Origin: Tubiluchus corallicola
Taxonomy: Eukaryota; Priapulida; Priapulimorpha; Priapulimorphida; Tubiluchidae
Direction: 5' to 3'
DNA length: 64,000 nucleotides
Assembly (NCBI GenBank): GCA_030141605.1
Contig: JAQGDQ010000072.1
Coordinates: forward strand, 491,001-555,000
This document shows, piece after piece, positions 1-13,100 of this stretch. A program made the translations under genes and the position numbers. Position 1 is the first letter of the stretch. Each line of letters opens with the position of its first letter. The notes below the pieces were generated by a model. That model searched no databases. It was not told where the DNA came from and worked only from the letters and a program-made list of their open reading frames with translations.

Positions 1-847
1 GATCTGTGTGACAATGATTTAAATTAATAATTATGACAAATAATGATTACAAATTTTAACAACTGGCATTGAGATGTGATTATTGATGGAATATGCTTTG
101 CACAAAAAAGTATATATTGGTATCCAGTTCTGGTGTTGTGAACGTAGGATAGAAACAAACTTTCTCAGTAATTTCAGTTAATGTCAGTATCTGGAAAGAA
201 TCCAGGTTTAGTTAGGACACACAGGAACTACTAGGTTTTGGTTCATTTACTACTAGGGTCCCTTCAAGTTTAAAAAAACACTTGGCAAAATGCTCATATT
301 TTCTCTATTAGTTATTTATATTTTTCTATTAAGCAACAATTTTACACATGTTACTGCAAGACACAAATTCAAAGCTAACAAGCTGAAGTGGTCCACTAAA
401 ACAGAATTCAACAATGAGTGTACAATATCCATTTTTTAAGCTGTAAACAAAAGCAGTGACTTATCTTTTAACAATCATACTATGCCCAGAGGCAAATATA
501 AACTATAGTCTTCTAGCCAACATTCCATTGATATTAAAATCTTTGCTTTGTATACCATGTTTGTTTACAGTACTACTTTTCAAACAAACACGTAGCCATG
601 TACATCCTCTGAATCACATGGCTAATTTCACCTTTGCCCACTTTAACATGCGCCTCACATTGGTCCACAGAACATTGTAGTGGTTTTCTGATTTAAAAAT
701 TTACAGAATGTCACCAACTATGTCTAAACATTAGTAATCAGTGCATCATTTTGTCTGAGGACTGCCCGACTACATGTACTACTTGACTAGCAATAACTAG
801 TTTACATTCCAAAGAAACTATTTACAATATGTAAGCTGATACATTAC
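1..847. other. non-coding; probable slingshot intron 2
   Basis: AT-rich sequence on the 3' side of the second slingshot-like exon. The open frame of about 74 codons at 456-680 has no recognisable motif. I saw no further exon of the phosphatase here, so the third coding exon probably lies beyond the left edge. Confidence 0.4.
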
Positions 848-948
848 CGCCTTTGTGGCGCTGCTTTCGCAAGTCCGATTCCTGCACCATATAACTCTTT
901 CAGTTTGTCGTTATCATCAGCATCATCATGTCCATCTACAGTATCATC
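848..948 (-). CDS. slingshot-like phosphatase, putative coding exon 2
   Basis: On the minus strand a CAG acceptor precedes an open stretch of 33 codons plus two bases, ended by a GTAATG donor. Only the frame that follows exon 1 in phase 0 is open; the other two meet stops at once. The peptide starts with an acidic run rich in Asp (DDTVDGHDDADDND) followed by KLKELYGAGIGLAKAAPQRR. Slingshot proteins have an acidic stretch at this place, followed by a short glycine-containing hydrophobic block, so the position fits, but similarity is weak. It could instead belong to another gene. Confidence 0.5.
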
Positions 949-3444
949 CTGTACAAAAATGAATACAATGTTTGTGAGTACTACATTTAGCATTAAATTA
1001 ATAAATTAAACATTACTATTAAATACTCTTGAAATATTTTTGACAAAAACTCGCCATGAAGTTATCAAGTTTTCAATGGATAGAGGGCATACAAATTTGC
1101 ATCTGATATACAGCAGGAATAATGTAACAAAATATGATAACATAACACAACATAATTATGTTCATTTGTGTGTTGTTTAAATTATTTTACACTTATTAGA
1201 TGGAAATAATTGCAAGGGTAACAAAATTTCGGACAGATTTATTTAAGGGGAAGCTTTGCAGCTTAGCTTATGCAAGAGAAAGATTACCCAATAAAAGATA
1301 GTAGCCAAATTATTAGTGTCTTATTGGTTGAATTCTGACATGTTTCAGCTACTGAAATGTTTCCAGCTAATTTGGTTAAACTTTGGGGCAAAAAACAACT
1401 ATCTGTCAATTCTGTCAAAATACCGAGTCAATAGTTCACATTTTAAACAGTTATAAAAGCACCCATTAGATTTCAAGAAGTATACATGGAGTCACAACAG
1501 TATATTACCAGACCTGTCAACTCTCATGCATTAGGCATGTGTCAGACATATTCTAAGTCTAGCACACATCAAATTTCACATACGCCACACCTGTCAAACA
1601 CACTAGTACTACAACCGATGTAGTAGCAACTGACTCAACTTCAGCCTCTATATATATATATTGTACACTATAGGGTATATAGGGTATTTCTTCACAGAAT
1701 TACGAAATTTGCACTAACCTAAAATCTATGCAATCAATGGTAGGACAAACAACTGTTCCAACTAATCGCATTACCACATTTTAGTCCCTGAAAATTTGCA
1801 TACTGAACGAATCTACTAAAATGCTGACAGTTATAAAGCTGACTGTCCATTTTGAACCTGATAAAACAATGCATAGTCCTTCAAAACTGATAAATACACT
1901 TTTCCCATAACTGACACTAACGACAATGGCTAAAAAGCCGCCTTAAATGCAGTTATGAAAAATGGCTCGAGAGGTTATATAAATCCAAAGTATACCAACA
2001 ATCTAAAAAAACTTTTAAAAGCAGGTACTAATAAACGTGATGTTTCAAAACTTTTCACAGTAATTTGGCAAAACTTGCAATTATTTGTTTTTATACCATC
2101 TTCCTTTCAAAAATGATCAAACATGGTTAATGCTCTCTTTTTTGAATTGCCATAGTAACAAATAAGCAAACCAGCTAAAACAATTGAGCTCTATAACTCA
2201 TTGCTCAACTATACAATATGTACATATAAAAACAAACTTTCTCTCAATTGAGTACTGAATTATAGCAGTACATACATATGTGCATGCTAATTACTATTAT
2301 ACATTTCTAAACCATTGATATGAATAAACCAACTATTCTAATTTTACATTTTACTACGTACTATTATAGGACTAAATACAGAATGCACATAAAATCTAGT
2401 TTTTCAAACCTTATCCATTTACTGACTAAGCTGAACGTGACTTAATCCCTATTGCTAATCAGGTACTGTGACAACTTAGCCATGCCTTTACCACAAATAA
2501 AGTGCAAATAACATATAGGCGTGTAGAAACCATTTGCCTGTCAATACAAGTGACGAAAAGAATTGTAAACAACATTCTAAAATCTTAAGTTTTTATCACA
2601 TACATGTATATCTATAGCTTAGGAGACCAATATTAGAAAATAAATATTTGTTATCTAAACATGCATGTAAGCTACAGCATTTTGGGATATACAGCAATTA
2701 CCTGTTTTTATACCTTAATATTTCCACAATAAGGTCCTATCTAGACTCAGAAACTTTTTAACTAAACACTGCAAGTTTACAAGTTTATTACTGTATCCAT
2801 AAGAAAATGTGGCTGCAAGTAATATTTCATCAGATTTATGCAGCTGACCAAATTTGCATGATAAGCATTATTATTATTATTATTATTAGCACTCTTTTAT
2901 AACAAAGATGATGTACAGTACAGAACAGTTCCACCAGCAAAGTAAACTTCCTGAGCATGTATGCTCAACCCAGACACTCTGCAAGTTCTCTGTTGTAAAG
3001 GAAGTGAACATATTTATATTTACAGAGAAAATAAACAGTACAGCATTAGTGATAAATTAAGTTTAAGTTTATTTACTTTTGTATAGCGTAAAATCCATGT
3101 AAATACGTTCCTGAACGTTGTACAGAAAAAATACGTAGAAGTAATACTAAATTGATGATTTAAAATAGGTAAATAATGCAAGATTTCAGAAAAAAATTTA
3201 ACAAAATTAAAATGTAGAAGAAACTTATTCTATTATAAAATGATTTATGCAGCCATTAGGAAAAAGCAGTTCACTCTACACCAGATTTTGCATTTTAAAA
3301 TATAAGGATCACAAATAAGAATATAGGTTACATAATACACAGTGATCGTGATTTTACTTTCAGGAAGACAAGGGAAGGAAAAAGCTAAAGATGAAGAGAG
3401 GAAGAGAGAGATATAAAACAGGAAAGGGAAAGAGAAAGAGAGAA

Positions 3445-3487
<43 letters not shown>

Positions 3488-6400
3488 AGAGAGGGAAAGA
3501 GAGAGAGAGAATAAATAAATAAATCTTTTATTTTACATTACGTTTACATAACGTAAATCCCTCTAATTGCACAGTAATCTGACAAAAATTAATCACAACG
3601 GTGTAAAACTTCACAAACAATGTTAAAAATGTATCACATCTGAAGTGTGAGGTAAGGTTAGTAAATAGTGGGAGGAGTTTTGCATTAAAAAAGTGTATTA
3701 GGAAAATCATTGATAAGATGGTAGTACAGTAGTCGCCGCTTAACAGACTCACTTTGGGACCGACGTGTTTTGCCCCAATTAACCGATTGAACCCATTAAC
3801 CGATGGGTGTAGTATTACTGCTATAGAAGTATGAGTGATAAGCTTACTATGCACTGCAAAGGCTTTTAATCAATTTTAGAAACGAAGTACTGCCTAAATT
3901 CCTTGGGGCAGTTAAAAATTAGAAAAAATATTTTAAAATATTAATTTATATAAGTGAATTAACAATGAATTAAAAAGTATACTTTTCTAAATCACACAAG
4001 TCTGTTTATTTGCAAAAATTCCTTCAAAGTTGGCTGCTTCATTTCATTGTCATTGTGAAGAAGTTGGCTCACGAAAGTTCTCATAATGATAAAAACGTTG
4101 AAATCTGTTGTTGTATGATGCACAAATGTTGGTGCCTGTGTTTCCCCGTAAGTAGTCTATTAAGCGACTACTGTATATGTAAAATTAGCTATGAACATGA
4201 AGGAGTATGTACAAGGAGGGATGGTAAATTTCTGAATGACAGCTTTAAAACGGGTGTGCAAACAAGTTAAATAATAAATTTAAGTTGATTTACATTCTAA
4301 ACAATGTGCTCAATTATTCGGCCTATACTAACTATACGCTAAACATAGTGATAAGAATATATCTACTATACAGATCTAGGTATCATTAATAGGCAAGCAT
4401 GTTTTTGATAATCAACTCAGTTACAAATTCAGCAAATATATTGCAGGCATTTTTGTCTCTGAAACGACAAATGATCTTTAAATCTGTACTTGGAATTGCA
4501 GCCTGCATATGTGCTCGTAGATCATTTCGCACAAGAGGGCAACTGAACACTAAATGCTTTGGTGTTTGATCGTTTGTACCACACTCGCATCTGCTGGTAT
4601 CCGACAGTCCGACAATATAGAGAAATGCCTTGCAGCCTCTTCCCAGTAACAAATTCAGCACTATGTTTCAGTTTTTCTACCGAATTTGCCTGTTGGCAGG
4701 TTGAGAGAATGCAGAAATAGTTATGCTCCATCGCCAGGTAATCGTGCTAGCTGGTTTCTATGCTGGATTTTTCTGGACCGCAACATAGATGAAAACAACT
4801 TTATTTCGTCTTCGTTAAACATTATTAGTTCTTGCGAAAAATTGCTTAATTTATCGTTATAACGCACTAATATGTCCTTCGTTATGTCCAAAAATGATCG
4901 GGCATTTGACATGTGTGGCTAAAAATGCTTAGATAGAGGCTGACTTAATTGGAACTTGATCAAAAAGTTATATTTCTGTTTTTATACGGTCATCTTCCTG
5001 CTTTGTGTTTGCTTGTAATACAACTTTACCATGTTACCAAGGTGTGTTATTTCCAATGGCAATAACCCACAGATTCTTTCTGCAACATCCTTAGCAGGGT
5101 TATAACCGACACCAACAGCCGTTTTGATGACGTCATACCCCAAATCGTCAAACTGCTCACATTTGCCATCCAACCAGGCACTAGAAGCGAACAAAATTAC
5201 TGGAGGCACCAACACCCGAAACAAGTTGACGATTGTCGCCATCAGCCTACCTTTATGCCTGTAGCATTACTGTTTTATTTTAGTCCATTTTCCCCAGGCT
5301 CTTTTGCGAACTGAATTGATATGGGACCTAAAACTCAGTTTGTTGTCAACAATGATGCCCAAAACTTCACTTTGCTCTACATAGGCGATTTTTCTATCAC
5401 CAAACTACAAGTTTGGAGGAGAAGGTTCCATGCTTTATTTGCTTGTATATATGATGTCTTCTGCTTTGTTTGGCTTACAGTTGATGCTTAGCCTCCAACG
5501 TCTACACCAGCCATGGATTATCTCACAGAAATGTTGGGATGTCATATAACTTTTATAGATTGAGTCTGCTGAGACAACAAGTTAGCCAAGTATTTGAATT
5601 TGCACATACGACTGTTGTTGTATTCTTCTATTTCGATGTACAAATCAGTTACGTATAGTAAGAAGAGCAGCGGTGAGGTGACAGAACCTTGTGGTAGACC
5701 ATTTTTGCACACGTATTCATCTGACATGAAGTTGCTTATATGAATTTTGATGTTGCAATTAGTCAAAAAGTTTTTCAGCAAACCTAGCAGACATCCACTA
5801 ATGCCATTTAAATATAATTTCCAAATGACCCTATTTGCCCACACATTATCAAAAGCTTTTTTAAAGTCACAGAAGATGGTGAGATGCTGTTTTGTTTAAG
5901 AAGTTGTTCTAACTCTAAAGTTGACCGTAGTCTGACTAAGTAACATTCAGTATTATGTCCGGGACAAAAACCTTCTTGTTCAGCATCTATGGAGTTATTC
6001 TGAAAGCAATTTTGAGGAGCACAACTATTATCCTCTCAGCGAGCTCCCAAAAACTGATGCTACGGCAATTGAGAGATAATTATTCGGGTTGCTATAGTCA
6101 GTTTTACCGGATTTCTTCAAAAACGTAATTTTTGCTTTGTGCTATAGCCAGTAGGACTCGCTCATGCATAGATTTACCAGATTTAGAAACAATGATTTGC
6201 ACCAATACCCCATATGTTTAAGCATTAACAGGTGGTATCCATCATTATCGATGCTTTTGTTACCAGTTTTGACTTTTTTACCTTACTTTACAAAAGTTCA
6301 TTCAAACATCGTATAATGTTCTTTGCGTAAAAACAAATTAAATTATATAAACCAGCAAGCTCTATGGTGCAGTCGTGCAAGTAAATTTATGTTTATTTGC

Positions 6401-7532
6401 AAAATTCTCATCCTCAGCCAGTAGGTACGGTATACCACATGCCATAACTCTTAAGTTGCAAAAGTGCAAATGCATGAGAAATAAAAATGGAAGAGCTGGT
6501 GTACTTTTTGCTCCAGTTGCTGGCACATTCCCTGGAATTTGGTTTTGGCGCTATTTTAATGCTTTTTTAAAGATTAAAGTTACATTTTTATCTCTAAAAC
6601 TTATTTTTTTTGTTTTACCTTTTTCTTAATCTTTAATCAAAAATGCTTCTTTGTGCATAATAATGCTGCAGCATGATGACTGCAGATTAGTTTATAAGCT
6701 GCTCAACATTACAAGCACATGTTTATTTAGGGACATCACAGAACCAGAGTTTCCAAACCGAATCGGAGCTCTGATTTGATTCGATCTGCTGAACTTCTGC
6801 ATTACCTTAGATCTGATCCGACTCGGCACAGACTTTTAAAAAACTCTGGTTGCGAAAGCACGCACTGCATCACCTTTTGCGAACTGCTAATTTCGAATAA
6901 ATGCTAAGATTTCTTGTATTACGTTGACAGAACGTGGTTTCGCTAACAACACACGACGATTCTTAGACAAATGTAGTTTTTTAAAAGTCACTCACATTAC
7001 ACTGACTCATAGAGTGTAGGTAAAGGTACCTGAGGAATTTTTTGACTAACACTTCATTTTATATTGTTCGTCTCGGGCAAAAAAATCTGTTGCAAAATTA
7101 TTAGAGCATCGATACTCTTTATTATTATAGCAGAATTACTGTCAAACATGCTGCTCAGTGCTAAGGCAGGTCATTATGGTTACTGAGTCAAGCCACAGCC
7201 CCTTTTAATATGGAGCAAAATAAAAACAATACAGGGCTGCAGGCCTATCTTCTGTCGTATCTGCAGGCGTATGCACTCCGTCTTTGGTTTTGAAAATATA
7301 TATTCTGTAATACCAACTGGCAATACAAAAGGCACTGCGCTGACTCATTAACACATGTAATTCATACTAGTCTCAGTCACTGTTTTGAACAGGAAGCAGG
7401 TAATTCGACATTAATCTAGTCCAAAAGGCAACTATCCCAACTAATTTACTTTTATCATTGACTTACGTTAGCTGATAAAGCGTCTAAGCTATTACTAGAA
7501 CTCGGAGAACGTTGTACTGTAACAAGAGCCAT
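848..7532 (-). CDS. SSH: probable slingshot protein phosphatase, 5' part (exons 1-2)
   Basis: Slingshot enzymes dephosphorylate and so activate cofilin/ADF, and thereby control actin turnover in the cytoplasm. What is visible is the N-terminus only: exon 1 reads MALVTVQRSPSSSNSLDALS, whose first ten residues match the conserved start of animal slingshot proteins. Exon 2 (848-948) joins in phase 0 and is acidic. The intron between them is about 6.5 kb and carries a decayed LINE, a TA-flanked MITE and a purine microsatellite. The catalytic dual-specificity domain must lie left of the window, so the assignment rests on the N-terminal signature. The start is the first ATG of an open frame ending in a good GTAAGT donor. 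Confidence 0.6.
3365..3510. repeat. GA-rich purine tract with (GA)n microsatellite
   Basis: Almost uninterrupted purines on the plus strand, with a pure GA run around 3452-3482 and AAATAAAT repeats just after it. It is low-complexity DNA, able in principle to adopt triplex structure. Confidence 0.9.
3727..4173. mobile_element. TA-flanked MITE, pogo/Tigger-like (family A, copy 1)
   Basis: The ends are inverted repeats: CAGTAGTCGCCGCTTAACAG at the left and its imperfect complement ending CGACTACTG at the right. TA dinucleotides at 3725-3726 and 4174-4175 fit a TA target duplication. No transposase is encoded. The body recurs in inverse orientation near 20940-21346 and in diverged form near 54717-55490, so it is a dispersed family. 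Reading frames inside it are not genes. Confidence 0.75.
4386..6060 (-). mobile_element. decayed non-LTR retrotransposon (LINE) reverse-transcriptase remnant
   Basis: Minus-strand pieces of one LINE pol follow each other in order but in different frames. Near 5990-5830 are a GFCPGHNT-like segment and a frameshifted FKKAFDNVW motif. At 5844-5542 is the RT core with LPQGSVTSPLLFLLYVTDL; the catalytic box that follows is damaged. At 5242-4982 is a thumb-like segment, and at 4661-4386 a C-terminal Cys/His motif of the CxCG...TPKHLVFSCP kind. This combination occurs in Jockey/CR1-like elements. Stops and frameshifts make it non-functional. No 5' end, endonuclease or target duplication was identified. 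Confidence 0.85.
7467..7532 (-). CDS. SSH: slingshot-like phosphatase exon 1
   Basis: Twenty-two codons beginning MALVTVQRSP and ending exactly at a GTAAGT donor, phase 0. The first residues are the highly conserved slingshot N-terminus. A possible splice acceptor (TTTACAAG) lies 21 bases upstream of the ATG, so a 5' non-coding exon or leader may precede it. Confidence 0.6.
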
Positions 7533-8186
7533 ACTAGTGATGCTCCCGGCGTTCTTGTAAATTCACAAAATAAAGTATGGCCATAAAAATCATCTCATAT
7601 GAAATAGAATGACTGGAAGGCAAATAAAGTTATAACCGTTCTATAAAAATTCTCTTCTAAATCTAATTTGCCTCAAAAGTATACAACAGTAAAGTTAGAA
7701 ACGTCTTTAACTAGCTTTAGAGCCACCCTACTTTAGCGACACCTATACTGATAAAATATGGCAAAGGAATAAAATGAGTTTAATCTATTTTAATTTTTAT
7801 ATGGAAACAAAATTATTTATTTCAAACAATATACGCAGTAGTGTGCGAAGTTATTGTTTTTTGTTGATAAACTGAGTTTCTTGTAGTAGCCTTCATTTTT
7901 GCATCTCAGAAAAATTGAGCCAATGATCGATTGCCGAACGTGACTAAGTTCGAAGGCTATTTCGCATTTATGTACGTAGTCTACTGGAACTCACTTGCTC
8001 AAGTCTGACATTTTTATAGTTTAGTTTAAACTTGCAAGGTTTCGTGGACTCTGTGTTGATAATAGTCATGAATATCTAAAAATTAATTTTAAAGCATTTT
8101 TACGAGGATGATTTTGCACCTACCTTTCCATGTCAGCCTGACTGATTTTCTTACTTGGTTCAATTCAATTTTATTGCACAGATACG

Positions 8187-8927
8187 GGGCGCTATTACAC
8201 TTTCGCACCGCCTAGTTTTTTCTGGCCTATTAGTTGTTTTCACGCCTGCAGGCCAGAATGCAGACCAACAGGCGTAATATACACCATATTCCCATAATAT
8301 TATTGCTTTTTAGACCTTACAATTCTAGGTTAAAATCATACATTACTTACCGTCACCAACACGCAAAAAACTCCACGTGAATAACTGTGTTTACACCACT
8401 AATGTACAATCGCTCTCGCGCAGTGACGCTGTGGCCCTTAACATGTATTTTTAGTTTCATCGCATAATTTATGATTATTAGGGTTGCAGCCACGGGAGTT
8501 TGTATCGTATCGCGGGAAATTATTTTAGACCACTGCAGTTATTTATCATTAATTTTATTTATTACTGTAGTAATACTAGTATTATTACTATTAGATTATA
8601 AAAAAAGTTTTTTCTTTATTTCGTAAATGCAGTCAAGATGAAAGTGTCTCACGTGCCTTTTAAGCTAGGCCCCGATAATGCATAAACTAGTACGAAATTC
8701 GTCACGTGACTACACACACAAACAAGATGGCGATACAAACTGTATAGGTGTAGAACTGTGAATACAACGTAATTATTGGAAATTATACCTAAATATATGA
8801 TTAAATTACCACGAGATTAGCGGAAACATTCACTGATCATGTGAGAATAATAGAATAATGACCTACGAGCCTAGAAACGAGTAATAACCTAGAAAAAACT
8901 AGGCGGTACGAAAGTGTAATAGCGCCC
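8187..8927. mobile_element. non-autonomous element with ~36-bp terminal inverted repeats
   Basis: The left end begins GGGCGCTATTACACTTTCGC and the right end is its complement with one difference in that span; pairing continues through CCGCCTAGTTTTTTCT. No transposase frame lies between. The flanks do not show an obvious target duplication, so the superfamily is unclear. It lies between the divergent slingshot-like and TRAF6-like genes. Confidence 0.75.
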
Positions 8928-9339
8928 TATATGTTTATTTCGAAATAACGAAATAATTGGTATTCATTGGTCGATGTGCTACTTGACTTTATTCACAAAA
9001 CAGATAGCATGACTACTTAGCTATTCACATAACCCCAACTCCCCAAACATGTTTTGTGATTGGTATATTTTTACTAAGACTACTTTTCAAAGCTGACCAT
9101 GCATTACCTGAATCTCACATTGATAACGTACAAGTGAAAAGAAAGGGTGCAAGTAAGATACTTTGTATTAGTGCTCAAACTAACACATGCAGTTCATCTA
9201 ATTATAATTTAAGTCCACTTTGTAATCTGGGTAACAGTTAAGACCTAGTTATGAATTCAAGCAAGTTTAATGGCACACTAAATGTGTGTCAGATTTCTTA
9301 GTATTTGCATGTCTAACAGATAGATTATGAAGTACTATA

Positions 9340-9512
9340 AGACCTTGGTTAACGCATCAGCAAAATGTGTCGTTGAGCGAAATATAAACTAAAAAATTGT
9401 TGCTAAAATGAAGCGTGCGTCGTTAAGTGAGGAAAATGTGTCAGATGTTCAACATTGTTAAAACAAAACGTCGCTAAAGGGGACGTTGTAAAGCAAGAAC
9501 TTACGGCACGAT
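9340..9512. repeat. dispersed repeat, MITE-like (family B, copy 1)
   Basis: Shares an AAACGTCGCTAAA-containing block of about 60 bases (near 9437-9495) with a second copy near 26325-26390; looser similarity extends to the left. GTTAA/CGTTAAG motifs resemble pogo/Tigger-derived MITEs. Ends were not defined. Confidence 0.55.
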
Positions 9513-9687
9513 ATTGCAAATTTTGGTTCTAGAGTCTAGACTCTACAATAATGCATCAGTCATAGACATTATTATACTGATGGTGCTTCTAACCGTCTGC
9601 CAACATTCTGACAGCAGATTCATTTAAGCTACTTTGTAGTCACAAAACTTCTTATGCTGGTTTAAATAATTTTTGACAGGTTAAATA

Positions 9688-10168
9688 ATGACATCAATTA
9701 GTGGAAGTGGGTCAAGTATTTCAAATATCCTGTCTTTATCTCCTCTACACATTAGTGAATCATCTTGCAGCTCAGAATCCATGGCAGTCAATGAAGATCC
9801 AGCACAGTTGCGTCCAGAATTAATTCATAACAACAGTGATTTTGGCCCTCATGTAGCATCTGGTAGTTCAAGAGAACAAAATTCAGTGCCAAATTCATCA
9901 CCTCCTGCTGAAAAGTGCCAGGAATCTGACACATGTGCGTTAAGTGATGAAACTGCATGTCCATCCAGAAGTTTTGTGCCTGCTAATAATCCACAATCCC
10001 CTAGAGCCTTAACTCAAACACAACAGTCGGCTACTGGTGAAAGTGTTTCCAGTACACCAGGTTTACTTGCTGCTGATTCAGTGACTACAAGTAATAACCA
10101 ACAATCGACTTCCACGGGTGATATTGGTTTTGCATTGCCAAGTAATTCTTCTGTGAGCAAACTTGAAG
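9688..10168 (+). CDS. TRAF6: TRAF6-like exon 1, Ser/Thr-rich N-terminus
   Basis: 160 codons plus one base, donor GTAATA. Ser, Thr, Asn and Gln dominate and no fold is evident; it looks disordered. The ATG is the first in frame, eight bases after an acceptor-like TTTTGACAG. If the donor is ignored the frame runs on only 27 codons into intron sequence. Vertebrate TRAF6 has a much shorter segment before the RING. Confidence 0.8.
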
Positions 10169-13100
10169 GTAATAGTAATATTGATGTTGTGTTTTATAAT
10201 ATGCAAATTATGTTGTTGTTTATTACAAGGCACTTCTTTTGCTTGTTTTAATTTCAGTGAACCTTGCTTACAAATGAAACAAATGTAATAAAAAGTGCTT
10301 TTATTATAATAAATGTAATGTACGGCCTAGTGCAAAGTTGAAATATGCTAAGTATTTAAGACAGATGCAGGTGAAAGTTAAAGTTTGCAATTTTATATAA
10401 ACATAATTACCAAAAGTCATGGTATGTGGTTTACTCTAAAGAGTTAAATATATAGTGGTCTTGGTAATATATATAACTCTTGGTACAGAAATAATGAACT
10501 TTCTTTTGCTGACAAATGTGATGTAAATAAGTTGCCAGGTAATGAGGCGAGGTGCTGAATTAGGTAATTCAGCAAATCTGCAAACTATATTTAAAAATAT
10601 GGGTGATAGCACAGTATTTTTAGCAATTAACTACGTCCGTGTTCTTATTCAAAGATGGCAGGCCTGAGTTTTACCTATTCATATGACTATATATTGCCAA
10701 GTTGTTTACTTTCAGCAAGTTTTGCATTTAGTTTTAATCAGTTAGTTAACTGGTTATAAATTTGAATTTGGTTTTATTCGTTCATTTAGAGCCTGTTTAC
10801 TTTTCAGTTCACTTTGTTTTTAATTTGTTTTGCTAAACAGAAACAGAATGTTATGCTAACTGTGAGTTGCTTAGCTAGGCTGGGTTTTTATTGTATAATC
10901 AGAAAGTACTTGAAATAGAACTTCTTATGCATGCTTGGCAATTAATTATTCTTNNNNNNNNNNNNNNNNNNNNNNNNNNNNNNNNNNNNNNNNNNNNNNN
11001 NNNNNNNNNNNNNNNNNNNNNNNNNNNNNNNNNNNNNNNNNNNNNNNNNNNNNGGTGTCAAGCAATTCAATCAAAAATTCTATCATTATTTGTTTTCTTT
11101 TTACAAATTTACAAATATGCATATGCAAAACTGTTTAAAAAGGAAGCCAGCCTTAGTCATGTGACTTACGCTTTTAGTAGTGCACGCCACCTATCAATCA
11201 AACTTGTTTCTATACGTAGTCACACTTTCTGTTGCCGCTATACTGTTCATTCCGTTTTGTGATACTTTCGTTGTTTTTGTCTATTAACTAGTTGCATTTT
11301 CAAGCCAAGTCACCAGTAAATGTAAGTCACATCTACCTTTATAATTAGTTAAACGTTTAAATCGGTTAAAATTGCTTCATAGAGTCATAAAGTAATAATT
11401 TGTTTCAATCTTCTTAAAACTTCTTAAAACTTTTTGTCTAAATGGTAATAAGCTTTTGCACATTCCAAAGCACCTTTTGTAATCCTGTATTTTAATAAAT
11501 TGCAGGTCTATCGCACAGTTCAATACAGATTTTTGCCGTTTTATTGCCTGGACTGGGCGCATCCACGTCATAGACATTTACTGCTAGGGGTGTAGAGATG
11601 GCTCAATTAGCACTCACGGAGAGCAACTTACGTAAAATGCACAAAGCCGATTTGAAAAACTTATGTATAGACTATGGACTACCAGAGGAGGGCACTAAGG
11701 ACCAACTCATCGCCAGGATGTTGGAGGACGCGAGAGACGCCCGCCATGAAGCCGAGAGAACAAGCGACGCCATAATAGACGATTTACCTGAGCCGATAAG
11801 CGAATCCCAGACACCTGATGGTCAAGGTCAACAACTACCTGTTGCGGACTTACAGCAGCGCACGTTAGTAGACATCTCACGACAGCAATCGCAAAGAATG
11901 CCGGACTACAGTAGCCATCGATCACGAGTTATCGAGCCGTTCAATGCATATTCGTTTGCCGGTGATAGTAGGCCGATTAGTCAAGAAGATATTAGCCTTG
12001 CACCTGTAACTAAAACTCAGCCAATGTCACAAGCCCATTCAGTTAAATCTGGAGTTAGTAACGTTAGCCGTCGCTCACAAGCATACATTGAGAAAGCCTT
12101 AGAATTAAATGACGAGGAAGCCAAAATCAAAAGGCGCATGGCTGAAGCTAAAATTCAGCAAGAATTAAACGAAATTGAAAATAAGCAAGCATTAAATGAG
12201 GTCAAGTTACGCAAAAGCCTCTTGTCTGCAGAAATGGAAGACGACATTGATGAAGATGATAAGTCAGACGGTCAGTCAGTCGGTTCAAACCGGTCATTCC
12301 AGTCGAATAGGTCATTTGGCAATCGTCCATATTCACCGCAACGTCAATCTGCTGCTGTCCAGGATCCAAGACCACAGCAGAGCAACGAGTTAATTGCTAA
12401 AGCTTTTCTAGATCAAGCGAAATGTCTTAATCAGATAGTCAGTTTGCAAAAATTACCGCTGCCTGAATTGGTGAAATTTAATAGACATGACGTAACAAAA
12501 TATAACGCCTTTATTACAGTTTTTAAACAGACATTTGAAACTTGCATAACTGATCAGTTACAGTTGTACAGATATTTGGTTCAGTACACTGAAGGAAAGG
12601 CACAGACATTAGTTGAAGCATCAGAGAATAATAGGAAGCCGTACGATCATGCCGTTGCCGCATTGCACGCTAAATACGGGAATTCGTCAGTCGCTGCTGC
12701 AGCATTTAAAACTAAATTGAGATCTTGGAAGCCTATCACAAAAATGGATGACGTCGATTCAGTTGAAGAGTTTTCTGCTTTTCTGAACAATTGTGGAGCA
12801 TCTATGCATGATAATGCATATTTGTTATCGCTAGATGACCCGTGTACTATACAATTAGTTTGTTCTAAGCTACCCTATCGTATGCAAGATCAAGTTCTTG
12901 AGCATGCGCAGAAAATAGAAAAGCGTTATGGTAGACCGCCGAAATTCACCGAGGTAGTTAAACATATCAGTGATAGGACGAAAAGTTTATCTCATCCTAT
13001 TCTTAGCCGACAAGCTATGGCAAAATCTACAGATAAAGGGGAAGAGCATACATTTAAAACTTTCAAAGGTGGTAATCGCAAATCGTCATCATTCGCTATT

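Larger units (their letters stand above)
949..7466 (-). other. slingshot-like intron 1
   Basis: A 6.5-kb intron between the two minus-strand exons, from a GTAAGT donor at its right end to a CAG acceptor at its left. It holds an ATT microsatellite near 2867-2886, a GA-rich tract (3365-3510), a MITE (3727-4173) and LINE remnants (about 4386-6060). A possible small inverted repeat lies at 6742-6853, with short CAGAGTTT-like ends. The rest shows nothing recognisable. Confidence 0.5.
7533..9687. other. divergent intergenic region, slingshot-like / TRAF6-like
   Basis: About 2.15 kb between two divergent start codons; both promoters are expected here. It contains a 741-bp inverted-repeat element (8187-8927) and a dispersed repeat (about 9340-9510). 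The 61-codon frame at 9056-9241 has no recognisable motif. Confidence 0.5.

Noticed and set aside
3528-3854. 108-codon minus frame at the start of the MITE
   Set aside because: Overlaps MITE termini and has no protein motif.
10891-11262. Open frames of 60-123 codons across the N gap
   Set aside because: They exist only because N bases translate as X; the flanks are intron and LTR sequence.
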